Assembly: GCF_009687885.1 (NCBI RefSeq)
Contig: NZ_BLAF01000064.1
Location: 1-62,419, forward strand
Length of the DNA stretch: 62,419 bases
Direction of reading: 5' to 3'
Source of the DNA: Acrocarpospora pleiomorpha
GTDB taxonomy: Bacteria; Actinomycetota; Actinomycetes; Streptosporangiales; Streptosporangiaceae
Numbering within the stretch: the first letter of the stretch is position 1; each line of letters opens with the position of its first letter. Below the pieces are notes generated by a model. It was not told where the DNA came from and did no database searches. It saw nothing but the letters and a program-made list of their open reading frames with translations. A program made the position numbers and the translations under genes. Below are positions 41,348 through 50,158 of the stretch, piece after piece.

Positions 41348-42459
41348 TCTTCCAGGCGCTCGCCGTCAGCGCCGGGTTCGGCCTGATCATCGCGCTGCTC
41401 GGGGTGGGCGTGCTGCGCCTGCTGCGGCGGCGGTCGATCGGCGTGATGCTGAGCGTGGTCGCGGTGATCACCGTGCTGGCCACGCTGGCGGGGGTCGTGG
41501 CGATCACGATGGCGATGGTCATCGACGGGCGGCCGCGGGACATCGTGCTCACCATCATCGCGATTGGGGCGATCGTCGGCGTCGGGGTCGCGCTGGTCAC
41601 CGCGCGGCGGCTGGTGGCGGCCAGCAAGGCGCTGGTCAACGCCGTCGAGGAGGTCACCGAGACCGGCGAGTACGTGGCCCCCGACCGGATCGCGCTCCCC
41701 GCCGAGCTGGAGAAGGTCAGCCAGGCGCTCGACCAGGCGTACGCGCGAATTCGCAACGGCCGGGAGCGGGAGCGGACCCTGGAGAGCGCGCGGCGCGAGC
41801 TGGTCTCGTGGGTGAGCCACGATCTGCGTACGCCGCTGGCGGGCATGCGGGCGATGGCCGAGGCGCTGGAGGACGGCGTGGTCGACGATCCAGCCACAAT
41901 CCGGCGCTATCACGCACAGATCAGGCTGGAGGTGGACCGACTGTCCGGGATGGTGGACGACCTGTTCGAGTTGTCCCGGATCCATGCGGGTTCATTCCGG
42001 CTAGCGAAGGCGCGGGTGGGGCTGGGGGACGTGGTCGCCGACGTGCTGGCGGGAGTGGAGCCGCTGGCCCGGGGTGTGCACTTGATGACGGAGGTGGAGC
42101 CCGTGCTGCCGGTGCACGCCGATCCGGGGGCGATCGGGCGGGCACTGCGCAACCTGCTGGTCAATGCGATCCGGCATACCCCGTCGGATGGTTCTGTATC
42201 GATCAGGGCCGTGACGGATGGGGAAATGGTGAGTTTGTCGGTCCTGGATGCGTGTGGGGGTATTCCGGCGGACGATCTGGCGCGGGTCTTCGATGTGGCC
42301 TTTCGTGGCGAGCTGGCCCGCACGCCTGGGCCCGATGGCGGCGGGCTCGGTCTGGCGATCACGAAAGGCTTGGTCGAGGCGCACGGCGGCACGGTCACCG
42401 TGGCGAACGAGGGTCCGGGCTGCCGCTTCGAGATCCGCCTGCCGACAGCACGACTCTGA
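41344..42459 (+). CDS. two-component sensor histidine kinase
   Basis: 371 residues from a GTG overlapping the response-regulator stop. Two or three membrane helices come first (LAVSAGFGLIIALLGVGVLR; VMLSVVAVITVLATLAGVVA; IVLTIIAIGAIVGVGVALVT), then HAMP, then the H-box ELVSWVSHDLRTPLAGMRAM. The N-box is LLVNAIRHTPSDGS, G1 DACGGIP and G2 GGGLGLAITKGLVEAHGG. There is no large extracellular sensor, so sensing is probably within the membrane or close to it. Confidence 0.94.
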   Translation: MIFQALAVSAGFGLIIALLGVGVLRLLRRRSIGVMLSVVAVITVLATLAGVVAITMAMVIDGRPRDIVLTIIAIGAIVGVGVALVTARRLVAASKALVNAVEEVTETGEYVAPDRIALPAELEKVSQALDQAYARIRNGRERERTLESARRELVSWVSHDLRTPLAGMRAMAEALEDGVVDDPATIRRYHAQIRLEVDRLSGMVDDLFELSRIHAGSFRLAKARVGLGDVVADVLAGVEPLARGVHLMTEVEPVLPVHADPGAIGRALRNLLVNAIRHTPSDGSVSIRAVTDGEMVSLSVLDACGGIPADDLARVFDVAFRGELARTPGPDGGGLGLAITKGLVEAHGGTVTVANEGPGCRFEIRLPTARL

Positions 42460-42462
42460 CGA

Positions 42463-42828
42463 TCAGAACGCGTCCGACATGGCGCGAAATGTCGGGCAGG
42501 GCCAGCGCCACATGCAGCTGCGGCAGCGCAGGATCGGATGCGCGGTATCGCTGGTGATGCCGCCCGCGTCGCGAGGCTGGTGCAGGTCAAGCAGGCGCAG
42601 CCCGAGTTCGACGAAGCTGAGCACTTCCTCCCGCGCCCCGGCCAGGAAATCCAGATCCTCGACCGCCAGCTTCGCCTTGATCGGCACATACCCCTCACGA
42701 TTGACGAGCGCGCGCAACGTCGCCGACGACTCCCGCCACGAGGTCGCCTTGTCGGTTCTGACCTGGATGAGCTCCAGCCGTTCCCGCAGGCGGCGGCGCA
42801 GCGGGTCTTCCGGAAGTTCCGTGTTCAT
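42463..42828 (-). CDS. conserved hypothetical protein with C-terminal CxxC/WPCPT motif
   Basis: 121 residues from the ATG at 42828 (MNTELPEDPLRRRLRERLEL). EDLDFLAGAREEVLSFVELG, then LRLLDLHQPRDAGG and a tail CRSCMWRWPCPTFRAMSDAF. The final 20 residues with three Cys are a recurring ending of small actinobacterial proteins and may bind zinc. It converges with the kinase gene, leaving only 3 bases. The function is unknown. Confidence 0.75.
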   Translation of the reverse strand: MNTELPEDPLRRRLRERLELIQVRTDKATSWRESSATLRALVNREGYVPIKAKLAVEDLDFLAGAREEVLSFVELGLRLLDLHQPRDAGGITSDTAHPILRCRSCMWRWPCPTFRAMSDAF

Positions 42829-42975
42829 GCGTGATGTGGGCCCCGGCAACAGCGAGGGCCCTCCCCCCTTCCGGCCGGGCCGGTGTCGTAGCGTCAAGCT
42901 TCGCGCACTCCGCGTTTACGTGGGGCCGAAATCGGGGACAAAGGGCGGACGACTCTTCGGTAATTCCCAGGAAAC

Positions 42976-43359
42976 GTGACCCAGGGCGGGGACGGCGCTA
43001 GTGTGCGCGCTGTGGAGCTCAAAGTCTCGACGCGATCCCACGCCGGCCACGCCGTCATGGCCATCGCTGGCGAAATCGACCTATATACCGCGCCTCGCCT
43101 GCAGTCGGAGTTCACCCGACTGCTGGAGGAGACCGGTCCCGACCGGGTGGTCATCGACATGTCCGGAGTCGAGTTCTGCGACTCCACGGGCATGAACGTG
43201 CTGCTCTCCGCGCTCAAACGGCTCAAGGAACGGGGCGGCGTGCTCGAAGTCGCCGCGCCCCGCCCGGCGGTCCGCAAGATCCTTCAGGTGACCGGCCTGG
43301 ACTCGGTCTTCACCGTGCACGAGAGTGTCCCGGCGGACCTGGCGGAAAAGACCGGATGA
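42976..43359 (+). CDS. STAS-domain anti-sigma factor antagonist
   Basis: 127 residues from the GTG at 42976; GTGs at 43003 and 43012 would give shorter products. HAVMAIAGEIDLYTAPRLQS, then RVVIDMSGVEFCDSTGMNVL with the phosphorylatable Ser in DSTG, and LQVTGLDSVFTVHES at the end. It is a SpoIIAA/RsbV-type partner-switch component. Its cognate kinase is not next to it; the HATPase at 38972 is one candidate. The following glycosyltransferase gene starts within its stop codon, ATGA. Confidence 0.92.
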   Translation: MTQGGDGASVRAVELKVSTRSHAGHAVMAIAGEIDLYTAPRLQSEFTRLLEETGPDRVVIDMSGVEFCDSTGMNVLLSALKRLKERGGVLEVAAPRPAVRKILQVTGLDSVFTVHESVPADLAEKTG

Positions 43360-44117
43360 CCGAGGTGGTCCCAAGTCCGGATACCGCGGTGATCATCTCG
43401 GCGCGGGACGAGGGCGAACGGATCGCCGCCACGGTGACCGCCGCCCGCGAGCTGCCCGGAGTCGATCTGGTGCTGGTCGTCGACGACGGCTCGGCCGACC
43501 AGACCGGGCGGCTGGCCAGGGCGGCGGGCGCCACCGTGGTCCGGCACAGCCGCAACCGCGGCAAGGCCGCCGCGATGGAGACCGGCGCGGAGGCCGTGCG
43601 CCTGCTGGAGGAGGGCCGGTCCGATCCGGAAGGGCGGCCCTCGCACCGGCACCTGCTGTTCCTGGACGGCGACCTGGCCGAGACCGCGCTGGCCGCCGCC
43701 CCGCTGATCACACCGGTCCGTACGGGCGAAGCCGACATGACCATCGCGATCTTCGCGACCCGGGTGAAACTGGGCGGTCATGGCATCGTGGTCAAGCTCG
43801 CCAAGGAAGGCATCAAACGCGCGACCGGCTGGGACGCCACCCAGCCGCTCAACGGGCAGCGCTGCCTGACCCGCAGCGCGTTCGAGGCGGCCCGGCCGTT
43901 GGCCCAGGGGTTCGGCGTCGAGACCGGCCTCACCATCGACCTGCTGCGCCGGGGATTCCGGGTGGTGGAGGTCGAGGTCGAGATGGCGCACCGGGCCACC
44001 GGCACCGACTGGCGTGCCCAGCTGCACCGCGCCAAACAGCTGCGCGACGTCTCCCGCGCCCTCGCCAGCAGGGAGCCCACGGTCATCAAGGCGCTGGATT
44101 CCCTCAAACCGAAGTGA
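43356..44117 (+). CDS. family-2 glycosyltransferase
   Basis: 253 residues. GT-A fold: VVPSPDTAVIISARDEGERI, DLVLVVDDGSADQTGRLARA with the first Asp pair, LLFLDGDLAETALAAAP with a DGD metal site, and QPLNGQRCLTRSAFEAARPL. FGVETGLTIDLLRRGFRVVE ends the catalytic domain. There are no membrane helices. It is translationally coupled to the STAS gene and to the GT-C gene that follows; the acceptor is likely a lipid carrier or a wall glycan. The exact sugar is unknown. Confidence 0.9.
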   Translation: MTEVVPSPDTAVIISARDEGERIAATVTAARELPGVDLVLVVDDGSADQTGRLARAAGATVVRHSRNRGKAAAMETGAEAVRLLEEGRSDPEGRPSHRHLLFLDGDLAETALAAAPLITPVRTGEADMTIAIFATRVKLGGHGIVVKLAKEGIKRATGWDATQPLNGQRCLTRSAFEAARPLAQGFGVETGLTIDLLRRGFRVVEVEVEMAHRATGTDWRAQLHRAKQLRDVSRALASREPTVIKALDSLKPK

Positions 44118-45532
44118 AATTCTCGCTTGGGTGCATCGGCGGCTCGCTGCTGCTGACGATCACCGTCGCTCTGCTGGGCCCGTCGGCCATGGTTCCCGAG
44201 CTCCCGGGGTCGGCCGGGCAGCCGCCGTACTCGCTGGGGATTCACCCGGACGGCCACCTGGTCATCGCGCTGGCCGCCGCCGCGCTCGCGCTCGGCGCGA
44301 TCGGCCTCCTCACCGGCCTGCGCGCCGACGGCCCGCACCCCCGCCTGCTCGTGATCACCGGCTGTACGGTCGCCGCGATCCTGGCCTTCCTCCCGCCCTT
44401 CGGCTCCGCCGACCACCTCAACTACGCCGCATCCGGATATCTGGTCACCCACGGCTTCGACCCCTACGTAACCGTCCCTTCGGACATCCCACTCTCCTGG
44501 GTCGAAGAATGGACGCACACCCCCAGCGTCTACGGCCCGCTCGCCACCGCCGCCCAGGCCCTCGCCAGCTGGATCGGCGGCTCCGTCCGCCTGACGGTCT
44601 TCGTCCTGGCCCTGATCAACGCCGCCGCGTTCATCGTCACGGCCCTGCTCCTCCACCACGCCACCCGCTCAGACCAGGTACGGCAACGCCGCGCCGCCCT
44701 GCTCTGGACGGTCAACCCCCTGGTCGTCTACCAGCTGGCGGCCGGAATGCACGTGGACACCTTCGCCATCGTCTTCATGGTCGCCGCTCTGGTGGTCGGC
44801 TCGCGTTTCGCCGTACGGCGAGGGATCCTGCTCGGCCTGGGCATCGCGGTGAAGGTCACCGTAGGACTGGTCGCGCTCGGCCCCGCGTGGGAGTCTCGCC
44901 GGAACCTGCCCAGGCTTGCCCTCCTCGCCGGGGTGGCGACGGCGACGGTCGGGGTCGCGTACTGGCTGGCCGGGCCGCACGCGTTCGACCAGGTCCTCAA
45001 CGCCAGCAAGTCGATCTCCCTGGCGACCCCCTGGAAACTCGTGCAGTACGGCCTGCAGGGGCTGTTCGGGCCGGGCGCGTACCGCATCTGGATCCAGATC
45101 GCCTCCTTGCTCCTGTTCGTGGCTCTGGCTTGGGGTTTGGTGCGCAAGCTCGGCCAGGACGCGGTGGCGGTTTCGCTGGCCTTCGTGGTGGCCTGGCTGT
45201 TCGCGAGCCCCTATGTGCTGCCCTGGTATGACGGACTCGCCTTCGCGCTGCTCGCCCTGATACCGGCCTCCGCTCTGGATGGCTTCATGGCGGTACGGCT
45301 GGCCGTGCTCTCCTTCGCCTACCTTCCGGCCCGGCAAGCACAACAACCGCCCGATCTGGGCTGGCTCGTGGACGTCGTCAGGGCGCAGCTGGTGCCGTGG
45401 ACACTGCTGGCGCTGACGGTGGCGCTGGGGGTGTGGGCGTGGCGAGGCGCAGGGCGCGTACCGACGCCGCCAGGGTCAGCGGCACCGCGACCGTCAGCGC
45501 CATCGCCGGAATCGCGATCCCCGAGTCGTTGA
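44114..45532 (+). CDS. GT-C fold polyprenol-phosphate-sugar glycosyltransferase (alpha-mannosyltransferase-like)
   Basis: 472 residues from a GTG inside the preceding stop. About 11-12 membrane helices. The first periplasmic loop, GSADHLNYAASGYLVTHGFD then PYVTVPSDIP, holds the GT-C acidic residues, and WTHTPSVYGPLATAAQALAS follows. It resembles MptA/MptB-type enzymes and GT87 relatives that use polyprenyl-phosphomannose. The 3' end (Pro/Ser/Arg-rich tail) overlaps the convergent AP-like gene by 155 bases, so the tail may not be functional. Confidence 0.88.
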   Translation: MKFSLGCIGGSLLLTITVALLGPSAMVPELPGSAGQPPYSLGIHPDGHLVIALAAAALALGAIGLLTGLRADGPHPRLLVITGCTVAAILAFLPPFGSADHLNYAASGYLVTHGFDPYVTVPSDIPLSWVEEWTHTPSVYGPLATAAQALASWIGGSVRLTVFVLALINAAAFIVTALLLHHATRSDQVRQRRAALLWTVNPLVVYQLAAGMHVDTFAIVFMVAALVVGSRFAVRRGILLGLGIAVKVTVGLVALGPAWESRRNLPRLALLAGVATATVGVAYWLAGPHAFDQVLNASKSISLATPWKLVQYGLQGLFGPGAYRIWIQIASLLLFVALAWGLVRKLGQDAVAVSLAFVVAWLFASPYVLPWYDGLAFALLALIPASALDGFMAVRLAVLSFAYLPARQAQQPPDLGWLVDVVRAQLVPWTLLALTVALGVWAWRGAGRVPTPPGSAAPRPSAPSPESRSPSR

Positions 45533-47798
45533 TCAGGAAGCCGGCCAGAGCTGCGGTGAGTGCGCCGAACAGGCCCGCGCGCAGGGCCGGGGCATAGCCG
45601 TACGCAAGGCTGAGCGCGGCCGCGCCCACCCTGGACGGGCGGGCCAGGACCAGGTAGAGGAACGCCAGCGCGACCAGGGAGAGCAGGGTCAGCGGGAGGT
45701 TGCCGAGGGTGCTCAGCATCGCGCCCAGCTTGCGGCCGATGACCGAGCCGCCGTCGCCGTCCATGACCTGCTGGACGAAGGCGCCGAGGTGGGTGCGCTG
45801 GTTGGGCGGGCGGAGCCAGTCGGCGGTCGCGATCGCGGCGATCAGGGCGGCTCCGGCGGCGCCGATGACGGCCAGCCTGGCGATCGAGACGCGGTGGCCG
45901 GAGAGCATCAGCATGAAGACGGCGAAACCGAGCACGAACGAGGGCACTCCGCCGAAGTCGGCGCCCCAGCTGGGCCAGCCGTCGGCGAAGATCGCTAGCA
46001 GGCCGTAGGCGAGGCAGAGGGTGATGGCCAGGCGGGGGCGGCGGCGCAGGGCGTGGGCCAGGCCAGCGAGGGCCAGAATCGTGCCGGTGGAGTAGATGGC
46101 GAAGGCCATGTTGCCGAAGCCGTAGAAGCGGCCGCCGGTGACGGGTTCGTAGCCGGTGACGGCGTTGACCTGGAGGTGGGAGCCGGTCATGACGTCGATG
46201 AGCAACGCGAGGGAGGAGACGGCGGCGACGGTCGTGAGAGGGCCGAGCACGTCCTTGCGCCAGGGGCCGGCGAAGGCGGCGGCGGTGATCAGGGCGGCGG
46301 TGGCGAGGATTGTGGTGATTAGGGCGGGCATGGGGGTGCTCGCGCTCCACCACGGGATGAGTTGGGCCAGGAAGGTGGAGATCGGGATGGCGCCGCTGAG
46401 GACGGCGACGGTTTGGGTGGCGATCAGGGTGCGGCGGCGGTGGGGGGTGGATTGGCGGCGGATGGCGATGGCCGCTAGGGCGTAGAAGATCAGTTGGAGG
46501 GCGACGAGGGTGAGGAAGAACGGTTCTCGGACGTCTCGGAGGACTTGGCTGGCTAGGTCGGCGTCGGAGAGTTGGGTGATGGTTTGGGCGGTGGTGTCGG
46601 GGGTGTCGCCGTTGGTGGTCCAGGTGCGGCCGATCTTGGGGGTGGGGAGGGTGAGTTCGGTGAGGATGGTGGCGGTGGTGTCGGTGATCGTTACTAGGGC
46701 GTTTTGGCGGGTGGAGGTGGCGGTTAGGAATTTGTGGGGAAATTTCGGGCCTTGGGCGAGGGCGACGTGAAGGTGGGCGGTGGTGCTGGCGTCGGCTAGG
46801 CCGACAATGAGGACGGTGGAGTCTGGGGGGACTCGGTCGAGGATGGTGCCGATTGTTTTGTCGGCTTCGGTGGCGGCTGCTTGGCGGGTGTTGTCGTCGA
46901 GGTCGCTCGACATTTCGGGGGTTGTGGCGGTTTGGGATTGGGTCCAGGCGCGGGATAGTTCGTTGGCTTCTGCGGCGATGAGGGAGTAAGGGGTTAGGTC
47001 GGGGAGGTCTGCGGGCGTTGGCGCATATTTCTGGATATTTCCGGATTTGTCGGCGGCGGCTAGGGCGGCTCCTGGGCCGATCGCGGCGACCGTTCCGCCG
47101 GCGTCGGTGATTGTTTGGGCGAGCAGGCCGATTTCCGCTTGGAATGAGCTTGCTTCTTGGAATGCCAGGTATTCATCCCAGGCAGGGATTTTCGCGGAAC
47201 CGTCGGGTGCGATGGTCGGTGGTTCCGGAAGGCCGCAGTTGTCCGATCCTGCGCGTTGACCGGCTGAGACGGTGAGCCATCCGGCGACGGAGCACGTGAT
47301 TCCCCGGCCCTCCGGGGGGATCGCACGGGTGGACAGGGAGGCAGACGCGCCACGTCCGACCAGGTCCCACAAACGCGGTGTTCGCGTTTCGTCCAGGTCG
47401 CTCCACTGCAGCCCGGGAACTCCGATAAGGACGACACGTCCTGTGGGAGCGGCCGCCTTTCCGCCAGAGAATGCGGGTCCAGCGAGAGGCACCGCGATTC
47501 GCGAGCTGGTGAGAGCCCCCTCTCCAGTGGAAATGGTGGCCTGAGCTGTGGGGTTGAGGGTTGCGTGCTCGGTGGAGCCTGCGGCACGTGCGCTGCCGAG
47601 GGCGGCGATGGGTGCCGTGGAGCTTGAAGTGGGAGTCGGACCTCGTTCGGTGGAGGCTGAGGTATGTGCGCTGATAGGTGTCGAGGTGGGAGTTGGGGCT
47701 CGTTCGGTGGAGGCGGTGGCGGGGGCCGTACCGAGCAGGAGGAAGGCGACCACGAGGGCGAGCCGGGTGAGGGCTCGGGTGACCTGGGGTGATGGCAC
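45378..47798 (-). CDS. large membrane protein with extracytoplasmic alkaline-phosphatase-like domain
   Basis: 806 residues. Signal/anchor LALVVAFLLLGTAPATA, then a Thr/Pro-rich segment with two copies of ASTER(A/G)PTPTS. GRVVLIGVPGLQWSDLDETR, TPRLWDLVGRGASASLSTRA and DSTVLIVGLADASTTAHLHV are AP-superfamily-like blocks. The catalytic metal residues are not clearly complete, so activity is uncertain. From residue 440 onward ten or so helices follow, including a loop TGYEPVTGGRFYGFGNMAFA. Neighbours suggest a part in envelope glycan assembly. Divergent from the GT87 gene, 65 bases between. Confidence 0.82.
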   Translation of the reverse strand: MPSPQVTRALTRLALVVAFLLLGTAPATASTERAPTPTSTPISAHTSASTERGPTPTSSSTAPIAALGSARAAGSTEHATLNPTAQATISTGEGALTSSRIAVPLAGPAFSGGKAAAPTGRVVLIGVPGLQWSDLDETRTPRLWDLVGRGASASLSTRAIPPEGRGITCSVAGWLTVSAGQRAGSDNCGLPEPPTIAPDGSAKIPAWDEYLAFQEASSFQAEIGLLAQTITDAGGTVAAIGPGAALAAADKSGNIQKYAPTPADLPDLTPYSLIAAEANELSRAWTQSQTATTPEMSSDLDDNTRQAAATEADKTIGTILDRVPPDSTVLIVGLADASTTAHLHVALAQGPKFPHKFLTATSTRQNALVTITDTTATILTELTLPTPKIGRTWTTNGDTPDTTAQTITQLSDADLASQVLRDVREPFFLTLVALQLIFYALAAIAIRRQSTPHRRRTLIATQTVAVLSGAIPISTFLAQLIPWWSASTPMPALITTILATAALITAAAFAGPWRKDVLGPLTTVAAVSSLALLIDVMTGSHLQVNAVTGYEPVTGGRFYGFGNMAFAIYSTGTILALAGLAHALRRRPRLAITLCLAYGLLAIFADGWPSWGADFGGVPSFVLGFAVFMLMLSGHRVSIARLAVIGAAGAALIAAIATADWLRPPNQRTHLGAFVQQVMDGDGGSVIGRKLGAMLSTLGNLPLTLLSLVALAFLYLVLARPSRVGAAALSLAYGYAPALRAGLFGALTAALAGFLINDSGIAIPAMALTVAVPLTLAASVRALRLATPTPPAPPSAPAVSTAPAAP

Positions 47799-47863
47799 GG
47801 TGGCCGGGTCCTCTTCTGGTGGTGCGGGCCGGATGAACAGCGTCCACGGTAGCCTGCCTGGTC

Positions 47864-49165
47864 GTGAGCACTGGCGAACCGGTAACGCTGAGCGTGCGGC
47901 GGCCCTGGTGGGGTTGGGCGTTGTCGCTACTGATCATTGTGGTCGCCGCGTGGCCGCTGGTGGCGTACTGGCTGGGCAATCCGGAAGATCAACGCCTGGT
48001 CGATCTTGATGTGTATCGGACCGGGGGCTGGGCGCTGCTGCAGGGGCTTCCGGTCTATGACGTGATCACGCCTGCGCCGCAGTTGCTGCCGTTCACCTAT
48101 CCGCCGGTCGCGGCGATGCTGGCCGTGCCGCTGGCGCTGATCTCCTGGGAGATGGTGCAGTGGGTGTGGATTGTCGCGATCATCCTCACGCTCGCGGTCA
48201 CCGTCTGGTATGCCTTTCGGGACTCGCTCGGACCAGGCATTCCGATGCGATCGGCGGGTGGTGACCCGCCTCCATCAGGGGCAGCTGGCACGGGCGCGGC
48301 GGTCATGTCGCCGCTCACCCGTGCTAAACCACCTGCCGTTGTCGTGCCGATCATGTTCGGCGTCGTCACCGTCGCCTGCCTGTATCTGATGCCGATCCGC
48401 GATCAGATCAGGTTCGGCCAGGTAGATCTTTTCCTGGTGGCGCTCTGCCTGCTCGACTGCGTGGTCCGGCGACCATGGTGGCCTCGGGGCATGCTGATCG
48501 GCATCGCGACGGCGGTGAAACTCACCCCCGGCGTTTTCCTGATCTATCTCGCTATCACCGCCTGGCGCGACCCCACGCAGCGCAAGCCCTTCTTCACGGC
48601 GGCAGGCACCACGGCCGCCCTCACTTTGCTGCCATTTATCGTGATCCCGTCGGACGCCACCGACTTCTGGTTCTCCGCCCTGCTCGACTCCGAACGCCTA
48701 GGCGCCAACACCGCCACCACAAACCAGTCCATCCGCGGCATGCTCCTACGCCTGTACTGGCCCGACACCCTCACCACCATCCTCTGGCTAGCCGCCGTCG
48801 CTCTCATCGGCTGGTACGGCTTCCGCGCCGCCTACCGCGCCCACCGCGACGGAGACACCCTGACAGCGGTCGCACTGACCGGCCTGATGGCGGTGCTACT
48901 CTCCCCGGTCGCCTGGATCCACCACCTCGCCTGGATCATCATCGTCATCGCCGCACTCGCCACCCGCAGGCCACTCCTAGCGGCGGGGGTGTGGGCGTAC
49001 TACGTACTCCCGATCCCCTGGTGGGGGGCCTACATCAAACTCTGGGAGATCCCCGTGCTCAGCCCTACGCTCGGGAAGATCGTCCAGAATGCGTTCGGCC
49101 TGGGGGCGATCGCGCTCGTCTGGGTGCTCGCGCGACAGAAATCGGAAAAGTCGGCAAAGGTTTGA
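47864..49165 (+). CDS. GT87-family (DUF2029) membrane glycosyltransferase
   Basis: 433 residues from a GTG. About ten membrane helices. VDLDVYRTGGWALLQGLPVY is the GT87 signature with the catalytic Asp, FTYPPVAAMLAVPLALIS follows, then GQVDLFLVALCLLDCVV and ATAVKLTPGVFLIYLAIT. Members transfer mannose or arabinose from polyprenyl phosphate to outer-envelope glycans. Its last 17 codons form the first unit of the tandem repeats at 49115-49463. Confidence 0.92.
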   Translation: MSTGEPVTLSVRRPWWGWALSLLIIVVAAWPLVAYWLGNPEDQRLVDLDVYRTGGWALLQGLPVYDVITPAPQLLPFTYPPVAAMLAVPLALISWEMVQWVWIVAIILTLAVTVWYAFRDSLGPGIPMRSAGGDPPPSGAAGTGAAVMSPLTRAKPPAVVVPIMFGVVTVACLYLMPIRDQIRFGQVDLFLVALCLLDCVVRRPWWPRGMLIGIATAVKLTPGVFLIYLAITAWRDPTQRKPFFTAAGTTAALTLLPFIVIPSDATDFWFSALLDSERLGANTATTNQSIRGMLLRLYWPDTLTTILWLAAVALIGWYGFRAAYRAHRDGDTLTAVALTGLMAVLLSPVAWIHHLAWIIIVIAALATRRPLLAAGVWAYYVLPIPWWGAYIKLWEIPVLSPTLGKIVQNAFGLGAIALVWVLARQKSEKSAKV

Positions 49166-49463
49166 CCGTCCCGCCCGTCTGGCTGCTCGCGCGGGATCCG
49201 GGAAAGTTCGCGAAGGCCTGACCATGCTCGCTCATCAGGGCATCGCGCAGTGGAAGGTGGATGAGTCGGTTTGACTATCCCCGCCCGCCTGGCTGCTCGC
49301 GCAGCGGACTCCGAGAGAGTCCGCGAAGGCCTGACCATGCCCACTCGTCAGGCGCATCGCGCGGTGGAAGGCAGGAAAGCCCGCGAACGCCTGATCATGC
49401 CCGCTCGTCTGGGTGCTCGTGCACCGGAAGGCGGGAAAGTTGGCGAAGGCTTGACCGTGCCAT
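49115..49463. repeat. six tandem repeats of about 59 bp that start in the GT87 gene
   Basis: Units begin at 49115, 49174, 49231, 49284, 49344 and 49404. Each runs from CTCGTCTGGGTGCTCGCGCG-like text through GGAAAGTTGGCGAAGGC to CTTGACC. The first unit encodes the end of the GT87 protein (WVLARQKSEKSAKV) and contains its stop codon. The later units are therefore copies of a gene end, decayed to different degrees. No independent gene is visible between 49166 and 49476. Confidence 0.85.
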
Positions 49464-49476
49464 TACGCTCAGTGGC

Positions 49477-49923
49477 GTGCTGGTTACCGTTCTGGTTGTT
49501 GTCGGGGTCGTCGCCGGGGTCACCGGGGTGGTGATCGGCCTGCTGGCGTTGCGGAACGCGCGCGGTGCGGTCGAGGAGTGTCTCGACGTGCTGGCCCGGC
49601 GGTCGGCGGTGGAGGGGGTCGTCGACACCAAGGCCATCCGCGATGTCGCGGTCTACCGCTACGACGCCCTGGAGGAGATGACCGGGCGGCTGTCGTTCTC
49701 GGTCGCGCTGATCAACAGCCTGGGCGACGGCATCGTGCTGACCTCGATCAACGGCCGTACCGAGACACGGACCTATGTCCGTCCGGTTCGCGGCGGCAAA
49801 GGCCAGCAGCCGCTGTCCCCCGAAGAGGAACAGGCCGTGCGGGCGGCCCGCCTGGGTTTAGGCCCAGAGATCGAAGCCAGCCTCGCGTCCGGAGGGTCCT
49901 GGTTACGCCCAGGAAATCGCTGA
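49477..49923 (+). CDS. DUF4446 family protein
   Basis: 148 residues from the GTG at 49477; open frame upstream is repeat-derived. One N-terminal membrane helix (VLVTVLVVVGVVAGVTGVVI), then the DUF4446 block with YRYDALEEMTGRLSFSVALI and NSLGDGIVLTSINGRTETRT, then PLSPEEEQAVRAARLG. The protein is probably anchored with its domain in the cytoplasm. It commonly precedes pheA-serS in related actinomycetes, as it does here. The function is unknown. Confidence 0.9.
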   Translation: MLVTVLVVVGVVAGVTGVVIGLLALRNARGAVEECLDVLARRSAVEGVVDTKAIRDVAVYRYDALEEMTGRLSFSVALINSLGDGIVLTSINGRTETRTYVRPVRGGKGQQPLSPEEEQAVRAARLGLGPEIEASLASGGSWLRPGNR

Positions 49924-50158
49924 CGCGCCGAACGCTAGCGGATGCTGTCCGCCGGAGCGCGCGATTCTTATGACGCCGCTGTTCGACGCGGTCATGGCCA
50001 GCGCCTCCGGTTAGGCATCGCGAGCACCTTCCGGCTCTCTGGTTCGTGAGGACTCCCAGGTACCGGCATCGGTGGTGGCTCGCGACACGGGTGAGGCTTT
50101 TCGTGGGACTCGGTAAGTATTCACATACACCACTTGCGTGAGTCGCTAACCTGGTCGT
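49924..50158. other. 235-base intergenic region before pheA
   Basis: No gene. Near the end AAGTATTCACATACACCACTT may be part of the pheA promoter; a similar GTAAGTA-with-TATTCAC pattern recurs after pheA near 51092-51116. Confidence 0.4.

Noticed and set aside
42837..42870. Two GGGCCC blocks near 42840 and 42860 as a regulatory hairpin
   Set aside because: Each block is itself palindromic and the surrounding bases do not pair, so the apparent stem is weak.
49115..49463. Possible CRISPR array
   Set aside because: Units are contiguous imperfect copies without constant repeats separated by unique spacers, and no cas gene is present.
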